A stretch of DNA of 64,000 nt from assembly GCA_903822435.1 (NCBI GenBank), contig CAIJPE010000320.1, forward strand, positions 1-64,000, written 5' to 3'. The notes under the pieces were generated by a model. That model made no database searches and was not told the origin of the DNA. It saw only the letters and a program-made list of their open reading frames with translations. The stretch comes from an uncultured beta proteobacterium (GTDB taxonomy: Bacteria > Pseudomonadota > Gammaproteobacteria > Burkholderiales > Burkholderiaceae_C). The number at the start of each line of letters is the position of its first letter. Within the stretch, counting starts at the first letter, position 1. A program made the position numbers and the translations under genes. Shown here piece after piece: positions 1-6,568 of this stretch.

Positions 1-178
1 GCCCAACGCTGTAGGTGCCGGTGGCCGTCGCGGTAACCGTTTGCTGAACCGCCGGATTGCCGTTGTTGCCGGCTTGTGCGGTCAGCGTACCGCTGGGCGT
101 CACGGCGGCGTAGCCTGCCGACGAAGCGGTCAGGAAGGCCGCTGTACACCCGAGACCCAGACTCTTGAAGTGCGACAT
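1..178 (-). CDS. Exported protein of unknown function, N-terminus only (cut by window edge)
   Basis: The minus strand opens with ATG at 178 after an AAAGG ribosome-binding site about 7 nt upstream. The first 59 residues are visible: a short N-region, a hydrophobic stretch (residues 7-22) and a probable signal-peptidase site after SSAGYAA, followed by Thr/Ala/Gly/Asn-rich sequence with no hydrophobic or catalytic signature (for example TLTAQAGNNGNPAVQQ). The rest lies outside the window, so the family cannot be named. A low-complexity Thr/Gly-rich mature start after a signal peptide is common in cell-surface and PEP-CTERM proteins of this group, but no sorting tail can be seen. The reading frame and export are well supported; the function is unknown. 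Confidence 0.7.
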   Translation of the reverse strand, partial: MSHFKSLGLGCTAAFLTASSAGYAAVTPSGTLTAQAGNNGNPAVQQTVTATATGTYSVG

Positions 179-628
179 GGAAGCGACCTTTCGTCGTGCA
201 AACAGATCACGGGTATCGACCTTCCGATCGGGGCCCCGGCCGTCGAGCGCAGGTCAGTTTCTGCCAGGACATCCGCACCCTAATTGCACTTACCGGCGTG
301 ACGGGCGACTTATTCCATCGCTCAGCCAAGCCGCCGGAACGGTGCACAGAGGGTTGTCCCGCTGTTGGGCCAGCGGTGGCGGTCGACTGCGCGTGGCCGC
401 AACCGGGTTCGCGGTGAAATCACTGCAGGCTGACTTTGCCCGGGCGTGGTGCCACCTTGACGAAGGTCAGCTGGCCGGCACGCCCGCAATATGCAGGTCC
501 CGGCAACTTCATGGCATTCCCGCGGGTGGCCTTCCATGCGCAGCCAGTAGCGAACGGTGCAGGAGACGGCTGTGGCGCCCTCACGCACCGGCCCAGACGG
601 CCCAGGGCGGACGCACCCGGGCATCCCT
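179..628. other. 450 bp without a supported gene
   Basis: This lies between the start of the cut exported protein and the end of the LysR gene. It holds the leader and possible promoter of the former (about 179-320). From about 420 to 590 the minus strand has two overlapping frames that each look weakly protein-like (one ends in GQLTFVKVAPRPGKVSLQ), which could be a frameshifted relic, but neither frame has a start with a ribosome-binding site. Nothing else is seen. Confidence 0.4.
289..316 (-). promoter_or_regulatory. Candidate ECF-sigma-like promoter upstream of the cut exported protein
   Basis: On the minus strand GGAATAA (316-310) is followed after 15 nt by GGTAAG (294-289). The GGAATAA element resembles the -35 boxes of several extracytoplasmic-function sigma factors. 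It would start a transcript with a leader of roughly 100 nt before the ATG at 178. The match is by eye and no second copy was found in the window. Confidence 0.25.
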
Positions 629-1642
629 TCAAGGTACTCGAACGGGCGGCCGGCCCTTGGGGTGTTGCGGCACCACGGGGCCCGTCGAGCAGGCCGCCTG
701 CGCCAGAAGCCAGCCGCGCACGGCCGCCACCGCGGGCGCGGCCCTGTCGGCACCCTGAGGACTGCACACAAGGTGGTAGCGAAAGGGGCCGGGCATCGCC
801 GCCGTGCCGAGCGGTGTCACCAGCGTGCCCGATTCGAGCTGACGCGCCACGAGTTCGCGCGCGACGAGCGCCACGCCCTGGCCAGCGAGCGCGGCCTCGA
901 TGGCCAGCACGGTGTTGGACACCCGCAGGTCGGCCGTGGTGCCGCGAAGGGGCAGCGCGCGCGCCGCCTGCCATTGCGGCCAACCCCAGGCTGTGTCGCC
1001 TCCCGGGCCAGGCACGCGCATCGTGTCATCGTGGATCAGCCGCAGAAGGCTGCCCGGCGCATCCACCGCGGGGGCCAGGGCGGGCGTGCAGACGGGCAGA
1101 TAGGCCGGCGCCAGCAGCAGGTCAACCGTCCCGCCATCGGCAGGGGGCGCCTCGGCGCAAAAGGTGATGATCAGATCGGCCGCCCCGCCGCGGACCTGGC
1201 GGGAACGCAGCGGGTGCGAGGGTGGCTCGCGAGCACCCACCACCATCGATGAACTGCTGCTCAGCTGCAGCCCGATGTCGGGGTATTGCGCGTGGAATGC
1301 TGCCAGGCGCGGCACCAGCCAATGCGCGGCGAAAGCAGGGGGCGCGGCCAGGACGACGGGGCGCGACGCCGACTTGACCTGGGCCCGGCGCCAGGCACTG
1401 TCCAGCAGCGCCAGCCCCTGCAACACGTTCGGCAAGAGCGCGGCGCCACGTTCGGTGAGGCCCAGTGCGCGCGTCAGGCGCAGGAACAGTGGGCCGCCCA
1501 GCTGGTCTTCCAGGGACTTGATCTGCTGGCTCACCGCACCAGGTGTCACGTTCAGCTCGGCGGCTGCCAGCTTGAAGCTGAGCAGGCGTGCCGCCACGGC
1601 AAAGGTGCGCAGCGCGGCCAACGGGGGCAGGTGGCGGCTCAT
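629..1642 (-). CDS. LysR-family transcriptional regulator (GcvA-like)
   Basis: A 337-residue LysR-type regulator. The N-terminal winged helix-turn-helix (about residues 6-65) carries the family pattern: LRTFAVAARLLSF, AAAELNVTPGAVSQQIKSLE and a wing with LFLRLTRALGLTERG. The effector-binding domain follows (about 90-300), with VVLAAPPAFAAHWLVPRL typical of GcvA-like members that act on amino-acid or organic-acid genes. The C-terminus carries about 20 extra residues rich in Pro and Arg. It is transcribed divergently from the CoA-transferase gene across a 142-bp spacer, the usual arrangement when a LysR protein controls its neighbour, so it probably regulates that gene and itself. The effector is unknown; acetate or another short-chain acid would fit but is inference. 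Confidence 0.9.
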   Translation of the reverse strand: MSRHLPPLAALRTFAVAARLLSFKLAAAELNVTPGAVSQQIKSLEDQLGGPLFLRLTRALGLTERGAALLPNVLQGLALLDSAWRRAQVKSASRPVVLAAPPAFAAHWLVPRLAAFHAQYPDIGLQLSSSSSMVVGAREPPSHPLRSRQVRGGAADLIITFCAEAPPADGGTVDLLLAPAYLPVCTPALAPAVDAPGSLLRLIHDDTMRVPGPGGDTAWGWPQWQAARALPLRGTTADLRVSNTVLAIEAALAGQGVALVARELVARQLESGTLVTPLGTAAMPGPFRYHLVCSPQGADRAAPAVAAVRGWLLAQAACSTGPVVPQHPKGRPPVRVP

Positions 1643-1687
1643 CGGTATGCATCAGTCAGGCTATCGCGTCGCATCATAGATCGTGGT

Positions 1688-1716
1688 TTGTCGGCCCGGC
1701 GCGCGGCACCTAGAGT
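1688..1716 (+). promoter_or_regulatory. Sigma-70 type promoter for the CoA-transferase gene
   Basis: TTGTCG (1688-1693) and TAGAGT (1711-1716) are separated by exactly 17 bp within the LysR/CoA-transferase intergenic region. Transcription would begin near 1723, leaving a leader of about 60 nt. The LysR operator is expected around or just upstream of these boxes. Confidence 0.5.
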
Positions 1717-1784
1717 GAGCGGGTTGGGCTGGTGATGAGGTCGGCCCGCCACCCTTGTCCGCCACCGACCCCTGTCGATCTGCC

Positions 1785-3296
1785 ATGTCCGACGCCACCC
1801 GAGTGCTGTGCCCCGCCCTGCAAGGCCGCATCATGTCCGCCGACGAGGCGGCAGCCTGTGTCCAGCCCGGCCACAACGTCGGCATGAGCGGCTTCACCGG
1901 CGCCGGCTACCCCAAGGCGATGCCGCAGGCACTCGCCCGACGCATCGCGGCGGCGCACGCGGCGGGCACGCCCTTCAAGATCGGCGTGTGGACCGGTGCA
2001 TCCACGGCACCGGAACTGGATGGCGCGCTGGCCAAGGCCGACGGCATCGAGCTGCGCCTGCCCTACCAGTCCGACCCCGAGTGCCGGGAGCGCATCAACG
2101 ACGGCCGCATGGAATACATCGACCTGCACCTGTCCAACGTGGCACAGCACGCCTGGTTCGGCTTCCTGGGCCATCTGGACGTGGCGGTCATCGAGGTCAC
2201 GGCCATCGAGGCCGATGGCAGCCTGGTGCCGTCGACCTCAGTGGGCAACAACAAGACCTGGCTGGACCTGGCCGACCGCGTGATCATTGAAGTCAACGCC
2301 CGGCAGAACCCGGCGCTGGCCGGCATGCACGACATCTACTACGGCACGCGGCTGCCGCCGCACCGGCAACCCATCCCGCTGACCCACGTGGCCGACCGCA
2401 TCGGCCAGCCCACCCTGCGTTGCGACCCATCCAAGGTGGTGGCCGTGGTGCTGACCGACGCACCCGACCGCAACAGCGCCTTCGCGCCGCTCGACGACAC
2501 CTCAAAGCGCATCGCAGGGCACCTCCTGGAATTCCTGGCGCACGAGGTCCGGCGCGGCCGCCTGCCGGCCCAGTTGTTGCCGCTTCAGTCGGGTGTGGGC
2601 AACACCGCCAATGCCGTGCTGGCCGGGCTGGGTGCGGGGCCTTTCGAGAACCTCACCGCGTACACCGAGGTGCTGCAGGACGGCATGCTGGCGCTGCTCC
2701 GCTCGGGCCGGCTGAGCCAGGTTTCGGCCACCGCGCTGTCGCTCAGCGACGAGGGGGCTGCGGCCTTCGATGCCGAGATCGCCACGCTGCGCCAGCGCAT
2801 CGTGCTGCGGCCGCAGGAGATCAGCAACCATCCGGAACTGGTGCGGCGCCTGGGCGTGATCGCGATGAACGGCATGCTCGAAGCCGACATCTACGGCAAC
2901 GTCAACAGCACCCACGTGATGGGTTCGAGGATCATGAACGGCATCGGCGGCTCGGGCGACTTTGCGCGCAACGGCTACCTGTCGATCTTCATGTCGGCAT
3001 CCACCGCCAAAGGCGGCGCGCTGTCCTGCATCGTGCCCATGACACCCCATGTCGACCATACCGAGCACGATGTGCAGGTGCTGGTCACGGAGCAGGGCCT
3101 GGCGGATTTGCGCGGCCTGTCGCCCAAGCAGCGTGCCCGCGCGGTGATCGAGCATTGCGCCCACCCCGACTTCCGCCCGGCCCTGCGCGACTACCTGCAG
3201 CGCGCGCTGGACAATGGCCCCGGCCGCCACACGCCCCATCTGCTGCAAGAGGCCTACGCCTGGCACCTGCGGGCCATCGCCGGCCGGGCGATGTGA
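1785..3296 (+). CDS. Succinate/acetate CoA-transferase (acetyl-CoA hydrolase/transferase family)
   Basis: A 503-residue class I CoA-transferase that exchanges CoA between short-chain acyl groups, most likely succinyl-CoA and acetate or propionate. The start is ATG 1785 rather than the in-frame TTG at 1755, because it gives the usual family length and N-terminus. Motifs include GFTGAGYPKAMPQALA near the N-terminus, GVGNTANAVLAGLG, and YTEVLQDGM, whose Glu295 aligns with the Glu that forms the acyl thioester in this family (Glu294 in AarC). The C-terminal block has NSTHVMGSRIMNGIGGSGDF and VLVTEQGLADLRGLSP. It stands alone, divergent from a LysR regulator. The family and chemistry are well supported; the preferred acyl pair cannot be told from sequence. 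ScpC/YgfH and AarC/Cat1 are the closest functional types. Confidence 0.88.
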   Translation: MSDATRVLCPALQGRIMSADEAAACVQPGHNVGMSGFTGAGYPKAMPQALARRIAAAHAAGTPFKIGVWTGASTAPELDGALAKADGIELRLPYQSDPECRERINDGRMEYIDLHLSNVAQHAWFGFLGHLDVAVIEVTAIEADGSLVPSTSVGNNKTWLDLADRVIIEVNARQNPALAGMHDIYYGTRLPPHRQPIPLTHVADRIGQPTLRCDPSKVVAVVLTDAPDRNSAFAPLDDTSKRIAGHLLEFLAHEVRRGRLPAQLLPLQSGVGNTANAVLAGLGAGPFENLTAYTEVLQDGMLALLRSGRLSQVSATALSLSDEGAAAFDAEIATLRQRIVLRPQEISNHPELVRRLGVIAMNGMLEADIYGNVNSTHVMGSRIMNGIGGSGDFARNGYLSIFMSASTAKGGALSCIVPMTPHVDHTEHDVQVLVTEQGLADLRGLSPKQRARAVIEHCAHPDFRPALRDYLQRALDNGPGRHTPHLLQEAYAWHLRAIAGRAM

Positions 3297-3345
3297 ACGC
3301 CGCGGCGCGCCGTATCCGCAGGCCTCGCGAACGAGGCCCCGAACC

Positions 3346-4257
3346 TTGATCGTGCGCCCCCGACCGCATTGGCTGCGGCTGCTGTTCGTGCGCCGTGGGT
3401 CGCTGGTGCGGCACATCCTGTCGCAGCAGCTGTTCACCGTGTTGCTGGCCTGCGCCGTGGTCGCCTCGCATGGCCGGCTCTACCACTTCAAGGTCACGCT
3501 GACCACCAGCCCGTTCTCGCTGATGGGTGTCTCGCTGGCCATCTTTCTGGGCTTTCGCATCAATGCCAGCTACGACCGCTACTGGGAGGCGCGCAAACTC
3601 TGGGGCGCCGTGCTGGTGGAGGCGCGCAATCTGGGCCGCCAGGCGCTGACGCTGACCGCCGCGGGTGCCGACGTGCGGCCCTTCGTGCTGGGCCTGGCCG
3701 GCTTTGCCGTGACCATGCGCAACCAGTTGCGCCAGCAGGCCGCCACCACCGGGCTGGATGGGCTGTTGCCAGCGGTGCTGGCCGCCAGGCTGGACAGCCT
3801 GCGCTACCCGGCCAGCGCGGTGGCGCTCTGGCTGGGCCAGGAGTTGCGCCGCTTCCGCGACGAGGGCTCGCTGGATCCGATGGCCCTGACCTCGATGGAC
3901 GGCGCACTGAGCCAGATGACCGCGGCTCTGGGCGGCTGCGAACGCATTGCCAACACGCCGCTTCCTTTCACCTACTCGGTGATCCTGCACCGCAGCACCT
4001 ACCTGTACTGCTGGCTGCTGCCCTTTGGCCTGGTCGACGCGATCGGCCTGCTCACGCCGCTGGTGGTGGCCTTCGTCTCCTACACCTTCTTTGCGCTGGA
4101 GGCCCTGAGCGACGAGATCGAGGAGCCCTTTGGCACGATGGCCAACGACCTGGCGCTCGACGCCATTGTCGCGGCGGTGCACGCCAGCCTGTGCGAACTT
4201 CTGGGTGTGGAGCCGCCCCCCCAGCCCCGCCCGGATGCCAACTTCCTGCTGACCTAG
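3346..4257 (+). CDS. Bestrophin-like (YneE/UPF0187) membrane channel protein
   Basis: A 303-residue member of the bacterial bestrophin family, pentameric ion channels of the inner membrane. I chose the TTG start at 3346 (MIVRPRPHWLRLLFVRRGS) because it gives the typical family N-terminus and length and has a GAGG ribosome-binding site 8-9 nt upstream; the longer open frame runs back into the CoA-transferase gene. Family marks are FRINASYDRYWEARKLWGA, which follows the second membrane helix, and PLPFTYSVILHRSTYLYC followed by LLPFGLVDAIGLLTPLVVAF in the third and fourth helices, then DEIEEPFGTMANDLALDAI. Four membrane segments are expected. It follows the CoA-transferase by 49 bp, but a shared role is not evident. 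Bacterial homologues conduct cations; selectivity here is not known. Confidence 0.85.
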   Translation: MIVRPRPHWLRLLFVRRGSLVRHILSQQLFTVLLACAVVASHGRLYHFKVTLTTSPFSLMGVSLAIFLGFRINASYDRYWEARKLWGAVLVEARNLGRQALTLTAAGADVRPFVLGLAGFAVTMRNQLRQQAATTGLDGLLPAVLAARLDSLRYPASAVALWLGQELRRFRDEGSLDPMALTSMDGALSQMTAALGGCERIANTPLPFTYSVILHRSTYLYCWLLPFGLVDAIGLLTPLVVAFVSYTFFALEALSDEIEEPFGTMANDLALDAIVAAVHASLCELLGVEPPPQPRPDANFLLT

Positions 4258-4858
4258 GCACGACCGGAGGTTTCGTCCGGCCGGCGGGGAGGTTCATGCT
4301 CGGCGATGGTGCAGGCACAGGGCACCAGTGGCGTCGGTTTCTCGAACGCTTCGAGTCGCTCCCGCAGCACAGCTGGCCCGAGGCCGAAGACGCCGCAGCA
4401 GGGGTCTTGGCGCGCTTCCTCGCAGGGTTTTCTCGAGCACACCCCGGCGCGGTCTGGTCCACGCTGCGGCCTCACCAGCCCGATGATGCGCGCCGGCCCA
4501 CCTTGGGCGTGCGGATGTGCTTCGGCTTCGCGGCGATATCCGCCCGCTGCCAGCTCTTCTTCCACATGACGAGCGCCCTCCAATAGGTTGCTGACCGGGA
4601 ACGTGACGGGCCACGCACAAGGCGTTCGTGTTGCCTGCGCGGCGCTGGAGCGGTTGGCTCTGCATCGGACTGCCGGGGCAGCTGTACGGCGAATCCGACC
4701 GGGGGCGATGGCCTGCGCGAGGGTTTGCGCCCAGCGCAAGCGGCCAGGATCACGGGCTCCTCCGGAGCAGCCCGACCTGTGGTGTGGCGCCGCACCCGCT
4801 GAGTCGCTGTCAGGTCTCCCGCTCCCCGGAGCATGCCTTTCGGCGCCCTGTCCATGCG
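4258..4858. other. 600-bp gap with at most one small candidate gene
   Basis: No frame on either strand has family motifs or a convincing start across this stretch. The only signal is a short minus-strand ORF with a strong ribosome-binding site (4472-4567). Several long open frames exist on both strands but have Arg/Pro/Ala-rich composition typical of G+C-driven shadows. No transposase, repeat or tRNA was seen. It may be the decayed remains of a gene. Confidence 0.4.
4472..4567 (-). CDS. Possible 31-residue basic small protein
   Basis: Minus-strand ORF of 31 codons from ATG 4567 to TGA 4472. It is preceded by GGAGG (4577-4581) at 9 nt, a near-ideal ribosome-binding site and one of the strongest in the window. 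The peptide begins MWKKSWQRADIAAKPKHIR, is strongly basic (10 Lys/Arg plus His) and has no signal peptide or membrane helix. It could be a genuine microprotein, a leader peptide, or the surviving N-terminus of a frameshifted gene, since both other minus-strand frames stay open for a further 200 bp. I do not recognise it. The ribosome-binding site is the main support. Confidence 0.3.
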   Translation of the reverse strand: MWKKSWQRADIAAKPKHIRTPKVGRRASSGW

Positions 4859-5482
4859 ATGCTTGAGGCCATGCTGCACGAAGCCATTGACCCCGACCTC
4901 GTGGTGCGCGACCCGCACGAAGCCCTGCACCGCCTGCGCCAGGCCTGGCCCGCCACCGCCGAGCGCTGGGTCTTCGGCTACGCCTCGCTCATCTGGCGCC
5001 CGGAGTTCGACGCCGCCGAGCGCCGCCCCGCGCTCCTGCACGGCTGGCACCGGGCGCTGCGCATGCGCTCGCGCGTCAACCGCGGCACGCCCGACCGGCC
5101 CGGGCTGGTGTTCGCCCTGCTGCGCGGCGGGGCCTGTCGCGGGGTGGTCTACCGCATGCGGCCGGAGCGCGCCGAGGCCGAGCTCGAGGCGCTCTGGGCC
5201 CGCGAGCAGCCCACCGGCGTCTACGACGCCCGCGTGCTGGCCTGCCGAACCCCGGCCGGACCGGTGGCCGCCCTGGCCTTCACGCTGGCGCGCGACAGCC
5301 CGGCCTGCCTGCCGGCGCTCACCGACGGGCAGATGCTGGACGTCCTGCACCATGCGAGCGGACGCTTCGGCACCACCTTGCAGTACCTGGCCCAGACGGC
5401 ATCGGCGCTCCACGCCGAAGGCATCCGTGACCGCGAGATCGAAAGGCTGATGGACCTGGCGCGCCGGCACGGCCTGGCTTAG
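4859..5482 (+). CDS. ChaC-like gamma-glutamylcyclotransferase
   Basis: A 207-residue protein of the ChaC class of gamma-glutamylcyclotransferases, cytosolic enzymes that split glutathione to 5-oxoproline and Cys-Gly. The family substrate loop is seen as WVFGYASLIWRPEF (about residues 39-52), followed by RALRMRSRVNRGTPDRPGLV and GVVYRMRPERAEAELEALW. The C-terminal part has MLDVLHHASGRFGTTLQYL and ends in a DREIERL helix as in ChaC. The start may be ATG 4859 or ATG 4871; neither has an ideally spaced ribosome-binding site (GAGG is only 2 nt before 4871). The gene stands alone. Assignment to the family is secure; whether it degrades glutathione here is inferred. Confidence 0.85.
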   Translation: MLEAMLHEAIDPDLVVRDPHEALHRLRQAWPATAERWVFGYASLIWRPEFDAAERRPALLHGWHRALRMRSRVNRGTPDRPGLVFALLRGGACRGVVYRMRPERAEAELEALWAREQPTGVYDARVLACRTPAGPVAALAFTLARDSPACLPALTDGQMLDVLHHASGRFGTTLQYLAQTASALHAEGIRDREIERLMDLARRHGLA

Positions 5483-5542
5483 GGCTTTCGCAGGGGCAGG
5501 AACACCTCAAGTCAAGAGGGGGTTTTGCCGAAAGGTCAGGGC

Positions 5543-6568
5543 ATGAGCCCCGTCCGAAGTACCTGCTGCCGGATCCTCGCAAGCCTGGGTGCGCTCTTGA
5601 TCGCGGTGGCCGCCATGAGCGCCATGAGCGCCACGGCAGCCGGCCCCCTGCGGGCGGCGCCGCGGGACGACTTCAGCGACAAATTCCTGATGCTTGGCAC
5701 CGGTTCGGTCGGCGGCGCATTCCGGCCGATCGGCGAATCGCTGTGCGACGCCGTCAACGAGGACCGGCGCGGCTCCCTGGTGCGGTGCGTGCCGGTGGGC
5801 ACGGCCGGCACGGTGTTCAACCTGCATGCGGTGGTCAACGGGTCGATCCAGCTCGGCATCGCCCAGGAAGACATCGCGGCCGACTTCTTCCGCAACGGCA
5901 GCATCATCCGCGCCGGCGACCTGCGCGTGGTCGCGCTGCTGCACAACTCGCCCATCGTCGTCATGGCGCACCGGGCCACGGGGATCACCGAGCTTTCGCA
6001 GATCCGCGGCAAGACCTTCAACATGGGCAACCGCGGCTCCGGCCAGTTCGCCATCACCACCAGCCTGCTCAAGGCGCTGGACCTGAAGGCCGAGGACTTC
6101 GCGGCGCTGACCTACCTGGCCACGGCGGACTTCGAGAAGGCCTTCTGCGAACGCCGCGTCGACGTGGTGGTCGAGGCCGTGGCGCACCCCGCGGCGCTGT
6201 TCCAGAAGCTGCGGGCCTGCGGCGGCGAGTTCGTCGAGATCACCCCGGCGGTGGGCCAGCGCCTGATCGCCGACAACCCGCGGTTGACGCCGATGGTGGT
6301 GGCTGCAGGCACTTATGCCGGCCAGGACCGGGACGTCAACACCCTGGGCATGCGCAACGTGCTGGTGACCAGCGCATCAGTGGATGAGGAAGCGGTGTTC
6401 CGGCTGGCCTCCACCGTGCGCAAGCGCTACTGGCAGCTGAGGGCCGAGCAGCCCATGCTGGGCAGCATGGCCTTGCCCGACTCCTCGCAGGCGGCCTCGC
6501 TGCCTGTCCCGCTGCACGCGGGCGCCCGGCGCGCCTTCGCACTCAAGGACCCGAGCCTTTCCCAATGA
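5543..6568 (+). CDS. TAXI-family solute-binding protein, first gene of a six-gene unit
   Basis: A 341-residue exported protein of the TAXI (TRAP-associated extracytoplasmic immunogenic) family. The start at ATG 5543 has AAAGG at 7 nt. A signal peptide (about residues 1-33, with LASLGALLIAVAAM) precedes the conserved phosphate-loop-like entry LGTGSVGGAFRPIGESLC and the domain NRGSGQFAITTSLLKAL. TAXI proteins normally feed a TRAP permease (DctQM), but none is encoded here. The next gene overlaps by 4 bp and encodes a secretin, so this binding protein belongs to the 5543-12552 unit and may serve as periplasmic receptor or chaperone for it. Ligand unknown; in other systems TAXI proteins bind glutamate or other organic acids. 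Family confident, role in the unit inferred. Confidence 0.85.
   Translation: MSPVRSTCCRILASLGALLIAVAAMSAMSATAAGPLRAAPRDDFSDKFLMLGTGSVGGAFRPIGESLCDAVNEDRRGSLVRCVPVGTAGTVFNLHAVVNGSIQLGIAQEDIAADFFRNGSIIRAGDLRVVALLHNSPIVVMAHRATGITELSQIRGKTFNMGNRGSGQFAITTSLLKALDLKAEDFAALTYLATADFEKAFCERRVDVVVEAVAHPAALFQKLRACGGEFVEITPAVGQRLIADNPRLTPMVVAAGTYAGQDRDVNTLGMRNVLVTSASVDEEAVFRLASTVRKRYWQLRAEQPMLGSMALPDSSQAASLPVPLHAGARRAFALKDPSLSQ

Noticed and set aside
1755-1784. TTG 1755 as the start of the CoA-transferase
   Set aside because: It would add ten residues not found in the family; ATG 1785 gives the expected N-terminus and places Glu295 where expected.
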